Origin: CAZWSE01 sp964636575
GTDB taxonomy: Bacteria; Pseudomonadota; Alphaproteobacteria; Rhodobacterales; Rhodobacteraceae
Direction of reading: 5' to 3'
Assembly: GCA_964636575.1 (NCBI GenBank)
Contig: CAZWSE010000001.1
Span: forward strand, 86,960-150,959
DNA length: 64,000 bases
Shown here piece after piece: positions 7,416 to 16,301 of the stretch. The translations under genes and the position numbers were made by a program. Numbering within the stretch: the first letter of the stretch is position 1; each line of letters opens with the position of its first letter. The notes beneath the pieces were generated by a model. It made no database searches. It saw only the letters and a program-made list of their open reading frames with translations, and was not told where the DNA came from.

Positions 7416-8873
7416 GTGGCTAAGCGGACAACGGGGGGGCGAAAGCCCAAAACCAGCAGAACAAAGAAGACATCGGCAGCGAAAGCTAAGGCAACAGATG
7501 TTGTCGATAGCGTCGCAAATGATGTGACGGATGAGGTTTCGTCCAAGTTGGATAATGTAGCTGAGATAGCTGCTGATGCGGCGAATGACGTTGAAAGTGC
7601 ACAGACGTCTTCGAACACCATTGATTCTAAAGAAGCTGACAAGCTGGAAGCGGAATTGACCAAAATTGATGAGGTCAGTGATCCCGCAGGTGATGCAACA
7701 TCGACCGAAGAAATAGTCTACACAACCCCTGAAGCGGCCGCCGTAGAGCCCGTGGTTGTGCGCAAAGGTGGCTTTGTTCCGATGCTTTTGGGCGGCGCTG
7801 TCGCTGCTGGACTTGGATTTGCTGCCTCTGAAATGGACCTGTTAGGATCGGGCTCTTCTTCGGACTCGAATTCGACAGAACTGACGGCATTGACCGAACA
7901 AATCGAAAGCCAATCCTCGTTGATTGCAGCGCTTGAAGAAAAAGTTAGCGGCTTGTCGGACGCTGGTGCCGAGGACCCGAATGCCGAAGCGATCTCGTCT
8001 ATCATTGCTGAAGTTGAGTCTGTCGCGGCCGAAGTGGAAACTGTGACCGGTTCTATCGGTTCAGTCTCTGAGACCGTGACTGCTATCGACACCCGCCTGA
8101 CCACTTTGGAAAAGGCTCCGATTGCCGAATCTGTTTCGCCTGCGGCTATTGAAGCTTACGAGCGTGAGTTGTCTCAGTTGGGCGAAAGCATTGCTGCCCA
8201 GCGCGCCGAGGTGGAACAGATGTTGTCTGAAGCCACCACTGCCGAAGCCAAAGAGAACGAAGCTTATGCCGCTGAATTGGCCGCGCTGACCGCAAGCATC
8301 GCGACCCAGCGTGAAGAAGTGGACCTGATGTTATCCAACGCTAAGGCCGTAGAAGAAGAGGCTGTTGCAGCGGCCAAGACCGCCGAAGTAAAGCTGGCCT
8401 TGTCTAATGTGGTCTCTGCGATTGATGCAGGTGACCCCTTTGACGCCGAACTGGCCGCCTTGGGCGAAGCTGGCGGTCCTGATATTCCTGATGCGTTGGT
8501 CGCTGTCGCTGAAACCGGTCTTCCGACCCTAAGCGCCTTGCAAGACAGCTTCCCTGCATTGGCCCGCCAAGCTCTGGCCTCTGCACGCGCGGAGGCGCCT
8601 GCAGAGGAAGGCAGTGGCGGCATCGGATCATTCTTGCAACGCAGTTTGGGCGCCCGTTCGACCACCCCGCGTGAAGGTGATGGTCCGGATGCGGTGTTGT
8701 CTCGTGCCGAGGCTGCCCTGAAAGACGGCGATGTTGAAACAACCCTTTCCGAAGTTGAAAAACTTCCCGAAGGGTCCAAAACCATTATGGCCGATTGGTT
8801 GGCCCAAGCTGCTGCCCGACTGGAGGCCCGCTCTGCTGCGGATGCTCTGGCGGCGAGCCTGAATACAAACTGA
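7416..8873 (+). CDS. Mitofilin/Mic60 family inner-membrane protein
   Basis: A 485-residue protein with a basic Lys/Arg/Thr-rich N-terminus (1-25), an Ala/Glu-rich acidic stretch, one membrane helix (about 119-137), a long predicted coiled coil (about 155-330) and a C-terminal mitofilin signature region (about 375-485, including FLQRSLGAR and LSEVEKLP). This is the domain order of Mic60. Alphaproteobacterial Mic60 is related to the mitochondrial cristae-junction protein and helps shape inner-membrane folds. The GTG start at 7416 is supported by AGGGGG nine bases upstream. The gene is followed by hemY after 10 bases, a known neighbourhood of alphaproteobacterial Mic60. Confidence 0.85.
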   Translation: MAKRTTGGRKPKTSRTKKTSAAKAKATDVVDSVANDVTDEVSSKLDNVAEIAADAANDVESAQTSSNTIDSKEADKLEAELTKIDEVSDPAGDATSTEEIVYTTPEAAAVEPVVVRKGGFVPMLLGGAVAAGLGFAASEMDLLGSGSSSDSNSTELTALTEQIESQSSLIAALEEKVSGLSDAGAEDPNAEAISSIIAEVESVAAEVETVTGSIGSVSETVTAIDTRLTTLEKAPIAESVSPAAIEAYERELSQLGESIAAQRAEVEQMLSEATTAEAKENEAYAAELAALTASIATQREEVDLMLSNAKAVEEEAVAAAKTAEVKLALSNVVSAIDAGDPFDAELAALGEAGGPDIPDALVAVAETGLPTLSALQDSFPALARQALASARAEAPAEEGSGGIGSFLQRSLGARSTTPREGDGPDAVLSRAEAALKDGDVETTLSEVEKLPEGSKTIMADWLAQAAARLEARSAADALAASLNTN

Positions 8874-8883
8874 GGGGCCCGTT

Positions 8884-10353
8884 ATGATTTGGTCATTGAT
8901 AAAGATTGTTTTGTTCGTTTGCGTTGTGGCCATGGTGGCCCTTCTTGGCGGGTACCTGTTAGAAGCTGATGGTGGCTTGCGTGTCGAATTCGCTGGCATG
9001 GAATACAACCTGACCCCGTTTCTGACCGTGGTCGCTTTGGTCTTACTGGTCTTTGCGGTTTGGCTGTTTCTTAAACTCATGGGCGTCTTGGTTGCGACCT
9101 GGAAGTTCTTGAACGGCGACGAGACTGCGCTTTCCCGCTACTTTGACCGCAACCGCGAACGCAAAGGCTATGATGCCTTGTCCGAAGGGATGACTGCCTT
9201 GGCCGCTGGCGAAGGTCGAGAAGCTATGGCCAAAGCTGCCCGCGCTGAGAAGTACCTTGATCGCCCAGAGCTGACCAACCTTCTGACCGCCCAAGCCGCT
9301 GAAATGTCCGGCGACACCAAGAAGGCCGCTGAGGTTTACAAAAAGCTTGTCTCCAATCCTGCCACCCGTTTTGTCGGTGTTCGTGGCATCATGAAGCAAA
9401 AGCTGTCTGAGGGTGATACGACCACTGCGCTTGCTTTGGCCGAGAAAGCCTTTGCGCTGAAGCCCAAGCACGTTGAGACCCAAGACGTCTTGCTGAACCT
9501 GCAAGCCAAGACCGAAGACTGGTCTGGTGCCCGCAAGACCCTGTCTGCCAAGTTGAAGTCCGGCAGCTTGCCCCGCGATGTTCATCGCCGCCGCGACGCT
9601 GTTCTGGCCTTGTCCGAAGCCAAGGTTATTCTGGCTGAAGACAGCACCATCGAAGCCCGCGAGGCCGCGATTGCTGCGAACAAGCTGTCTCCTGACTTGA
9701 TCCCCGCCGCCGTAATGGCTGCGCAAAGCTACATCGATCAAAACAAACCTCGCTACGCATCGCGTGTGGTGACAAAGGCTTGGGCTGCGAAACCGCATCC
9801 TGATTTGGCCGCCGTCTTTGCGTCGATTGCCCCTGATGAGACGCCTGCTGCCCGTTTGAAGCGGTTCAACACCTTGACCCGTCAAAACAAGGACAATCCT
9901 GAGACGATCATGCTTATGACCGAGCTGCACATCGCCAATGAGGATTTCCCGACAGCCCGCCGCACATTGGGTGATCTGGCTGAAACCGATCCGAGCGGTC
10001 GTGCATTGACCTTGATGGCTGCGATTGAACGTGGCGAAGGTGCCGATGATGCGGTTGTCCGTGGTTGGTTGACGAAGGCTGTTACTTCGCCGCGAGGTCC
10101 GCAATGGGTCTGTAGCAACTGCCACAGCATTCATACCGACTGGATGCCTGTCTGTAGCACCTGCGAGAGCTTTGACACTCTAAGCTGGACGTCTCCGCCC
10201 GAGGCTGAGGTTTCCATGCCGTCCAATGCAACCATGTTGCCTTTGATTGTCGGTGAGCCAGAGCCAGAGGCGCCGTCTGAAGATGATCTGCCTGAAGTGC
10301 AGTTGTTGGAAGCAGAAGACGTGGTTCCAGAGGATGCCAAGCCCGCGGGCTAG
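8884..10353 (+). CDS. HemY-like tetratricopeptide membrane protein with C-terminal zinc-binding knuckle
   Basis: A 489-residue protein with two N-terminal membrane helices (about 5-24 and 41-63) and the HemY_N signature, followed by TPR-like helical repeats. It corresponds to the enterobacterial HemY encoded with hem genes, not to protoporphyrinogen oxidase. Near the C-terminus, Cys410-x2-Cys413 and Cys424-x2-Cys427 (with WVCSNCH and PVCSTCESFDTLSW) form a rubredoxin-like or zinc-ribbon knuckle, then an acidic tail. A role linking tetrapyrrole metabolism to the inner membrane is inferred from location only. The gene lies 10 bases after mic60, probably in one operon with hemD. Confidence 0.85.
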   Translation: MIWSLIKIVLFVCVVAMVALLGGYLLEADGGLRVEFAGMEYNLTPFLTVVALVLLVFAVWLFLKLMGVLVATWKFLNGDETALSRYFDRNRERKGYDALSEGMTALAAGEGREAMAKAARAEKYLDRPELTNLLTAQAAEMSGDTKKAAEVYKKLVSNPATRFVGVRGIMKQKLSEGDTTTALALAEKAFALKPKHVETQDVLLNLQAKTEDWSGARKTLSAKLKSGSLPRDVHRRRDAVLALSEAKVILAEDSTIEAREAAIAANKLSPDLIPAAVMAAQSYIDQNKPRYASRVVTKAWAAKPHPDLAAVFASIAPDETPAARLKRFNTLTRQNKDNPETIMLMTELHIANEDFPTARRTLGDLAETDPSGRALTLMAAIERGEGADDAVVRGWLTKAVTSPRGPQWVCSNCHSIHTDWMPVCSTCESFDTLSWTSPPEAEVSMPSNATMLPLIVGEPEPEAPSEDDLPEVQLLEAEDVVPEDAKPAG

Positions 10354-10400
10354 TGGGTTTGCATCTTTGCACTGATCTGAAATCGGAACAATTGAAAGTA

Positions 10401-10416
10401 TTAAGCCGCCCTTAAC
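10401..10416 (+). promoter_or_regulatory. CtrA-like binding site upstream of motB
   Basis: TTAA-N7-TTAAC, an exact match to the CtrA consensus (TTAA-N7-TTAA), lies 46 bases before the motB start. CtrA directly controls flagellar genes in Caulobacter and regulates motility in Rhodobacterales. Confidence 0.65.
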
Positions 10417-10462
10417 ACCCTGTGGGCTATGTCTGGCCTTGGGTGAAAATATAGGTGGTGTG

Positions 10463-11299
10463 ATGAGTGCGCAGACAGATGTCGCGCCAATTATCATCAA
10501 GAAGAAAAAAGTTTCCGGCGGTGACGGGCACCATGGTGGTGCCTGGAAGGTTGCATATGCAGACTTCGTAACCGCGATGATGGCTTTCTTCATGTTGATG
10601 TGGCTGTTGAATGCGACGACAGAAAAACAACGTAAAGGGATCGCGGATTACTTTTCTCCGACGATTGCGGTTGCTCGGGTGTCGGGTGGTGGCGATGGAG
10701 CCTTTGGTGGCGACAGTGTGTTCACCGAGAAGACGTTGCCCAAAAACGGTACTGGTGCGACGTCGCTGAATGCAACGTCCTCCGATATGTCCAGCGGCGG
10801 TATGGAAACAAACGTCGATGCCGACGGTGAGGCCGAAGCTTTCAAAGAGGTCGAATCCGCCCTAATGGGCCGTGGTGGTGAATCCATGGTTATGGACAAC
10901 CAGCGCCGACACATCGTGACACGTGTTACGGATGAAGGTTTGGTGATTGAGCTGTTCTCTCTTGATGACACACCGTTGTTTGAAGGCGAAACATCGACCC
11001 CAACCCCGATGATGGAAGAGCTTGCCCTGATCGTTTCGGATGTGTCTCAGATTGTAACCAATCCGATTGCCGTCGAAGGTCATGTGCGGTCAGTTCCGGT
11101 TGTTGTTCAATCAAATCCTGTGTGGAGCCTTTCATCTGATCGCGCGATGGCGGTTCGATCTTTGCTGGAAACCTCTGGAATCACGCACAAACGCACCGCG
11201 CGGGTCACAGGCCATGCTGATCGAAATCTGATGACGCCTGATCCGATGGCCATCCGAAATGACCGGATCGAGATCATCTTTCTGCGGACCAACATATGA
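10463..11299 (+). CDS. motB: Flagellar motor stator protein MotB
   Basis: A 278-residue stator subunit. The single membrane helix (about 31-50) contains YADFVTAMMAFFMLMWLL, with Asp34 as the proton-binding residue. The C-terminal OmpA-like domain (about 190-278, including GHADRNLMTPDPMAIRNDRIEI) binds peptidoglycan. It partners with MotA, which is encoded 11 kb downstream rather than next door. The ATG at 10463 follows AGGTGG; a TTG in frame at 10439 is less likely. It is the first gene of the flagellar cluster and has a consensus CtrA box upstream. Confidence 0.93.
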   Translation: MSAQTDVAPIIIKKKKVSGGDGHHGGAWKVAYADFVTAMMAFFMLMWLLNATTEKQRKGIADYFSPTIAVARVSGGGDGAFGGDSVFTEKTLPKNGTGATSLNATSSDMSSGGMETNVDADGEAEAFKEVESALMGRGGESMVMDNQRRHIVTRVTDEGLVIELFSLDDTPLFEGETSTPTPMMEELALIVSDVSQIVTNPIAVEGHVRSVPVVVQSNPVWSLSSDRAMAVRSLLETSGITHKRTARVTGHADRNLMTPDPMAIRNDRIEIIFLRTNI

Positions 11300-11324
11300 T
11301 CGCAAATAGAGAGCATTTTATATG

Positions 11325-11340
11325 TTAGCCCCAAATTAAC
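11325..11340 (+). promoter_or_regulatory. CtrA-like binding site upstream of flgE
   Basis: TTAG-N7-TTAAC, one mismatch from the CtrA consensus, lies 57 bases before the flgE start in the motB-flgE gap. Confidence 0.5.
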
Positions 11341-11397
11341 GGGGCGCCCTTATCTGATGAACCCAAGATTAGTTCGGTACATCAGAAAGGCGTATCC

Positions 11398-12696
11398 ATG
11401 ACCATTTCCTCTTCTTTGAACGCAGGCGTTGCAGGCTTGTCGGCAAATGCCACACGTTTGGCTTCCATTTCAGACAACATCTCAAACGCGTCGACCTTCG
11501 GGTACAAGCGCGTCGAGACTGACTTTCATTCGATGGTGATTTCATCAACTGGTGGGTCTTATTCTGCCGGCGGTGTGCGCGCGACAACCCAGCGTTTGGT
11601 TGATGAACGCGGTCCATTGGTTACTTCCGCGAACGCGACCGACTTGGCGGTTCGGGGCAGGGGCTTGTTGCCGGTTGCGCAAGCCTCAGAGGTTGAGGTG
11701 GGGAATGGTGAAAACCAAATGTTCCTGACCACAACGGGTTCATTCCGCACTGACGCTGACGGATATCTGCGGACCCAATCCGGTTTGGTTCTGTTGGGTT
11801 GGCCCGCGGCAGCAGATGGGACAATTCCCACATATCCACGGGACACATCCGATGGGCTAGAGCCTGTTCAAATTAATGTAAATCAGTTCTCCGGTGAACC
11901 AACAACGCAGATGACCCTTGGGATCAACCTGCCAGCAACTGAAACGGACCCGACAAGCTCTGGTACGACACAGCAGTTGTCGGTTGAATACTACGACAAC
12001 CTCGGCACGTCTGAAAATGTACTGATTGAATTCACGCCAGTGATTGACCCCGCAGGACCGACAAATCAGTGGAAAATGGTCTTGATGGACAGTGCTCAGC
12101 CCGGTGTTGTTATCGGGGACTATGATCTGGAGTTCACAGACAGTCGCGCTGCTGGTGGTACGCTTTTTGATGTGCAGACGAATGTTGGCGGGGGGTACGC
12201 GGCAGACGGAACAATCATCGTGAATGTTGCCGGTGGTCCGATGGAAATCAACATTGGCCAACTGGGGGACAACGATGGATTGACCCAACTCTCTGACAGC
12301 TTTGCTCCGGTTTCGATTTCCAAAGACGGGTCTCCGGTTGGGAACATGACCAGTGTTGAGGTCGATGCGAACGGCTACGTTCACGCGTTTTTTGATACAG
12401 GTATCACGCGCACCATCTATCAAGTTCCGCTTGTGGATTTGCCAAATCCGAACGGGATGGTGGCGCTGGATCACCAAACCTATTTGCCATCTCCTGAAAG
12501 CGGATCGTTCTTTCTGTGGGATGCGGGCGACGGTCCGACAGGTGATATTGTGGCCTTTGCACGCGAAGAATCCACAACTGATGTTGCGGGTGAGCTGACC
12601 GACATGATCCAAACGCAGCGGGCCTATTCTTCAAACGCCAAAGTCATTCAGACAGTGGACGAGATGTTGCAGGAAACGACGAACATCAAGCGATAA
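11398..12696 (+). CDS. flgE: Flagellar hook protein FlgE
   Basis: A 432-residue hook subunit exported by the flagellar type III apparatus. The N-terminal rod-type helix (SSLNAGVAGLSANATRLASI) and the NISNASTFGYKR motif are family signatures, as is the C-terminal coiled-coil segment ELTDMIQTQRAYSSNAKVIQ. The middle is the variable D1/D2 region with the flagellar-hook repeat VSISKDGSPVGNMTSVEVD. AAAGG precedes the ATG. It starts the flgE-flgK-flgL-flgI series on the plus strand. Confidence 0.95.
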   Translation: MTISSSLNAGVAGLSANATRLASISDNISNASTFGYKRVETDFHSMVISSTGGSYSAGGVRATTQRLVDERGPLVTSANATDLAVRGRGLLPVAQASEVEVGNGENQMFLTTTGSFRTDADGYLRTQSGLVLLGWPAAADGTIPTYPRDTSDGLEPVQINVNQFSGEPTTQMTLGINLPATETDPTSSGTTQQLSVEYYDNLGTSENVLIEFTPVIDPAGPTNQWKMVLMDSAQPGVVIGDYDLEFTDSRAAGGTLFDVQTNVGGGYAADGTIIVNVAGGPMEINIGQLGDNDGLTQLSDSFAPVSISKDGSPVGNMTSVEVDANGYVHAFFDTGITRTIYQVPLVDLPNPNGMVALDHQTYLPSPESGSFFLWDAGDGPTGDIVAFAREESTTDVAGELTDMIQTQRAYSSNAKVIQTVDEMLQETTNIKR

Positions 12697-12732
12697 GCCA
12701 CTGATCGTAGCTGCCTTAAAAAGGAGATCTGC

Positions 12733-14187
12733 ATGACCATTTCCAGTGCGATAAACAATGCCTTGTCCGGACTGCGCGCAGCAGGACGCGCGTCAGAACT
12801 TGTATCGAACAACATCGCGAACTCGATGACAGAAGGATATGCGCGCAGAACGCTGTCGATTTCAGCCAATGCAACGGCGGGCATTGGTGGGGTTGCTGTG
12901 AACGGCATCACCCGTCATGTGGACACCGCCTTACTGTCTGACACGCGGCTTGCTGCGGCCGAGAACGGATTTGCAACAGACACGGCCGCGTTCTTTGCGC
13001 GGTTCGAAGGGATCGTTGGGAATCCTGAAGATGCCTTTAGCCTAACGGGAAGATTGGCCGCCTTTGAAAGCAGTCTCGTGTCTGCCGCTAGTCGGCCGGA
13101 TTCTCCTGAGCGGTTCACCCAAAGCGTTACCGCAGCCCGTGATATCGCGGCAACACTGAACACCGCATCGAATGATGTTCAGGCTTTGCGACAGGATGCT
13201 GACACAAGTATTGCGTCGCAGGTCGAACGTCTAAATTCGGCTCTGCAACAGGTTCAAACGCTCAACAGCAGGATTACGTCCGCGACCGCGCAGGGCAGTG
13301 ACACTGCATCTTTGCAAGACCAGCGGCAACAAATCGTAGATGGCATCAGTGAAATGGTGTCCATTCGTCAGGTGCCGCGCGACAACGGACAAGTTGCGAT
13401 CTATACGACCGGCGGCGCGGTTCTGATCGATGGCAAAGCTGCGCAAATTGAATTTGAGCCAACGCGCACAATTGTTCCACACATGACGCAGGCCAACGGG
13501 CTGTTGTCTGGCATATCCATCAACGGAACGCCTGTGCGAACCGAAGGTGAGTTTGCGGCTTTGCGCGGCGGTACTTTGGCAGCGCAGTTCGACATTCGGG
13601 ACAATTACGCTGTGCAGGCCCAAGACCAGCTTGATGCAGTCGCCCGTGATCTTGTGGAACGGTTTCAAGATCCTGCTGTTGATCCCACACTTGGGGTTGG
13701 TGACGCCGGGTTGTTTACCGATGCCGGCGGGGCATTCTCGGCGGTCAATGAGCCCGGCCTTGCTGAACGGATCAGCCTGAATGCAGCGGTTGATTCCAGA
13801 CAAGGCGGCGAGGCTTGGAAACTTCGCGATGGTGTTGGGGCAACGGCTCAGGGCGATGTCGGAAACGCGACGCTGCTTCAAAACCTGCAATCCGCTTTGA
13901 CAATTGCCCGACCACAGGGATCGACCATTTTCGCAGGCCAAACCTTATCTGCCTTTGATGTGGCGTCGGGTGTTCTGTCTGGCGCTGGGCTTGCGCGTCA
14001 AACTGCAGAGCAAACACTGATCTACACCACAACCAGTCTTTCTGAAATGAAGGCACTTCAGTTTGCTGACGGTGTCGACACAGATACCGAGATTCAAAAC
14101 CTCATGGCGATCGAGCAGGCCTATGCCGCAAATGCCCGCGTTTTGGAAACGGTTGATGAGATGATGAACGCGTTGATGAGGATCTAG
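12733..14187 (+). CDS. flgK: Flagellar hook-associated protein 1 FlgK
   Basis: A 484-residue hook-filament junction protein. The N-terminal motif NNIANSMTEGYARR and the C-terminal IQNLMAIEQAYAANARVLETVDEMMNAL are FlgK/FlgG-type coiled-coil ends that pack in the hook cap. The 36-base gap after flgE contains a perfect AAGGAG six bases before the ATG. flgL starts only three bases after its stop. Confidence 0.93.
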   Translation: MTISSAINNALSGLRAAGRASELVSNNIANSMTEGYARRTLSISANATAGIGGVAVNGITRHVDTALLSDTRLAAAENGFATDTAAFFARFEGIVGNPEDAFSLTGRLAAFESSLVSAASRPDSPERFTQSVTAARDIAATLNTASNDVQALRQDADTSIASQVERLNSALQQVQTLNSRITSATAQGSDTASLQDQRQQIVDGISEMVSIRQVPRDNGQVAIYTTGGAVLIDGKAAQIEFEPTRTIVPHMTQANGLLSGISINGTPVRTEGEFAALRGGTLAAQFDIRDNYAVQAQDQLDAVARDLVERFQDPAVDPTLGVGDAGLFTDAGGAFSAVNEPGLAERISLNAAVDSRQGGEAWKLRDGVGATAQGDVGNATLLQNLQSALTIARPQGSTIFAGQTLSAFDVASGVLSGAGLARQTAEQTLIYTTTSLSEMKALQFADGVDTDTEIQNLMAIEQAYAANARVLETVDEMMNALMRI

Positions 14188-14190
14188 ATC

Positions 14191-15195
14191 ATGAAAATAC
14201 AGTCGATTGGCGATCTCGCCCAAAGCTTGATGCTCCGTCAGCAAAACGCGGGTCTCAAACAAACCATGCAGCGTTTGACGTCAGAACTGTCCACAGGTCG
14301 TGTGCAAGACACGTCCAAACACTTGTCCGGTGATTATAGCCGCCTTACCGATATCGAGCGGTCGATGACGTTGTTGAACGGATACAAAACTGCCGGAGAT
14401 GAAGCAGCCGTTTTTGCAAGCGCGACACAATCTGCGCTGGAACGCATGCAAAATGTCACCAGTGATCTTGGCACGAACCTGATTCAGATCAGCTCTTCTA
14501 CCTTGTCCACTGTCTTGGAAACCAATTCAGCAACAGCGCTTGGTCAATTTGAAAGCCTTGTCTCTGCTTTGAACACTGATGTGGCTGGTCGCGGGTTGTT
14601 TTCTGGCGCTGCTACCGATCGTGCAGCAGTTTTAGGCGCTGATGACCTTCTGGCTGATTTGAAAACGGCGATGGCTGGTGCAACGACAGCTGCTGATATG
14701 CGGACAGCCGCTGATGCTTATTTTGGTCCGTCTGGCGGCTTTGAAACAACGGGGTACGTAGGATCTAACACCGCGATTGCACCCATGGCTCTGCGGGATG
14801 GTGAGAAGGTCGTCTTGGACATAAAGGCCGACAATCCGGCTTTCCGCGATATGCTTAAAGAGACTGCTCTTGCGGCGCTTGCAACTGATCCGGCGTTTGG
14901 ATTGACCCGGCTTGATCAAGCGGAAGTTATGAATTCTGCCGGTCAGAACCTGTTGACCGTTCAGGATGATCTGACAAGTCTTCGTGCTGGTGTCGGGTTT
15001 GCGGAATCGCGCATTGAGAACTTTCAAACCCGAACAGAGGCAGAGCGTATCAGCATTGAGTATGCCAAGGGGGCGCTGCTGGCGGTTGACCCATATGAGG
15101 CAGCGACCCGCTTAGAGGATGCGCAGTTTCAACTTGAAAGCCTTTATTCTGTAACCGTGCGTTTATCGCGCCTGAATTTGACGAGCTTCTTGTGA
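14191..15195 (+). CDS. flgL: Flagellar hook-associated protein FlgL / flagellin-like
   Basis: A 334-residue protein with flagellin-like N-terminal (SIGDLAQSLMLRQQNAGLKQ) and C-terminal (AATRLEDAQFQLESLYSVTV) helical ends and a non-flagellin middle. Position directly after flgK supports HAP3, the second junction protein. AGGA for initiation lies inside the flgK end. The stop TGA shares its A with the flgI start (TGATG). Confidence 0.9.
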   Translation: MKIQSIGDLAQSLMLRQQNAGLKQTMQRLTSELSTGRVQDTSKHLSGDYSRLTDIERSMTLLNGYKTAGDEAAVFASATQSALERMQNVTSDLGTNLIQISSSTLSTVLETNSATALGQFESLVSALNTDVAGRGLFSGAATDRAAVLGADDLLADLKTAMAGATTAADMRTAADAYFGPSGGFETTGYVGSNTAIAPMALRDGEKVVLDIKADNPAFRDMLKETALAALATDPAFGLTRLDQAEVMNSAGQNLLTVQDDLTSLRAGVGFAESRIENFQTRTEAERISIEYAKGALLAVDPYEAATRLEDAQFQLESLYSVTVRLSRLNLTSFL

Positions 15196-16295
15196 TGAAA
15201 ATTCTTAGGCTGCTGATTGTGCTTCTTGCGCTTCCGAACTTGGCTTTTGCGAACTCTGTACGGATCAAGGATTTGGTTGAGTTTGATGGCGTGCGCGGCA
15301 ACGACTTGGTTGGCTATGGGCTGGTTGTCGGATTGAACGGCACCGGAGACGGGCTTCGCAACGCTCCTTTCACCGAAGAAATTATGACCAATATGCTCGA
15401 ACGGTTGGGTGTAAACGTCACTGGCGAACAGTTTCGGCCAAAAAACGTTGCTGCTGTTTTTGTAACTGCCAGCTTGCCGCCGTTTGCACGCGCCGGCAGT
15501 CAGATCGATATCACTGTTTCTGCTATTGGTGACGCCAAAAGCCTTTTGGGCGGTACGTTGGTTATGACCCCGTTGAATGCCGCTGATGGCGAAATTTATG
15601 CTGTTGCACAAGGTGCTATCATATCCGGTGGCGCTGTCGCCGAAGGAGACGGAGCAGCGACCACAACGGGCGTTCCAACATCGGGCGTCATTCCGGCCGG
15701 AGCGCGCGTAGAGCAAGAGATAGACTTCAACCTTGGGTCTTTGACATCCCTGAGGCTTGCCCTTCGGGATGCCGACTTTACCACTGCGGGCCGTATTGAG
15801 CAGGCGATCAACAAAGACTTTGGCCGGGTTGTGGCTGTGATGCTGGATTCGGGGACTGTTGAGCTCAGCATTCCGGCGACCCGTATGCCTTCGGTTGCCC
15901 ATGCATTGGGTCGTATCGAAAACATCCCCGTTCAACCCGAACGTAAGGCAAGAGTGGTTGTAGATCAGCGATCGGGAACGATTGTAATGGGCGAAGACGT
16001 GCGGATTTCGCGCGTGGCTGTTTCGCAAGGTAACCTGACGCTTCGAATTCAAGAAGCGCCTATTGCTGTTCAACCGAACCCGTTTTCTGAAGGTGAAACC
16101 GTTGTCGTTCCCCGCACCATAGCTGCCATAGATGAGGAGCCTGGCATAGGACTGGCTGAGATCCCTACGGGGACATCCTTGTCAGAAGTCATCGCTGGTC
16201 TAAACGCGCTGGGTGTTTCGCCGCGTGATATGATTGATATCCTAAAAAGCATCAAAGCCGCCGGTGCCCTGCATGCAGAGTTCATCGTGCGGTAA
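15195..16295 (+). CDS. flgI: Flagellar P-ring protein FlgI
   Basis: A 366-residue periplasmic protein with a Sec signal peptide (about 1-19, ending LAFA). The mature protein begins NSVRIKDLVEFDGVRGNDLVGYGLVVGL, the family signature. Other hallmarks are NVAAVFVTASLPPFARAGSQIDI and the C-terminal ALHAEFIVR. FlgI subunits form the P ring around the rod in the peptidoglycan layer. A GTG one codon earlier is possible, but the ATG overlapping the flgL stop is preferred. Confidence 0.95.
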   Translation: MKILRLLIVLLALPNLAFANSVRIKDLVEFDGVRGNDLVGYGLVVGLNGTGDGLRNAPFTEEIMTNMLERLGVNVTGEQFRPKNVAAVFVTASLPPFARAGSQIDITVSAIGDAKSLLGGTLVMTPLNAADGEIYAVAQGAIISGGAVAEGDGAATTTGVPTSGVIPAGARVEQEIDFNLGSLTSLRLALRDADFTTAGRIEQAINKDFGRVVAVMLDSGTVELSIPATRMPSVAHALGRIENIPVQPERKARVVVDQRSGTIVMGEDVRISRVAVSQGNLTLRIQEAPIAVQPNPFSEGETVVVPRTIAAIDEEPGIGLAEIPTGTSLSEVIAGLNALGVSPRDMIDILKSIKAAGALHAEFIVR

Positions 16296-16301
16296 ATTGT
16301 G

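Noticed and set aside
9043..10134. A 363-codon open frame opposite hemY
   Set aside because: It is the shadow of a strongly coding HemY frame; its translation is low-complexity Gly/Gln/Arg text with no domain.
11857..12612. A 251-codon open frame opposite flgE
   Set aside because: It lies wholly within flgE, without a ribosome site or family motifs.
15144..16073. A 309-codon open frame opposite flgI and the end of flgL
   Set aside because: Both FlgI and FlgL are certain in the other strand, and the antisense protein has no recognisable feature.
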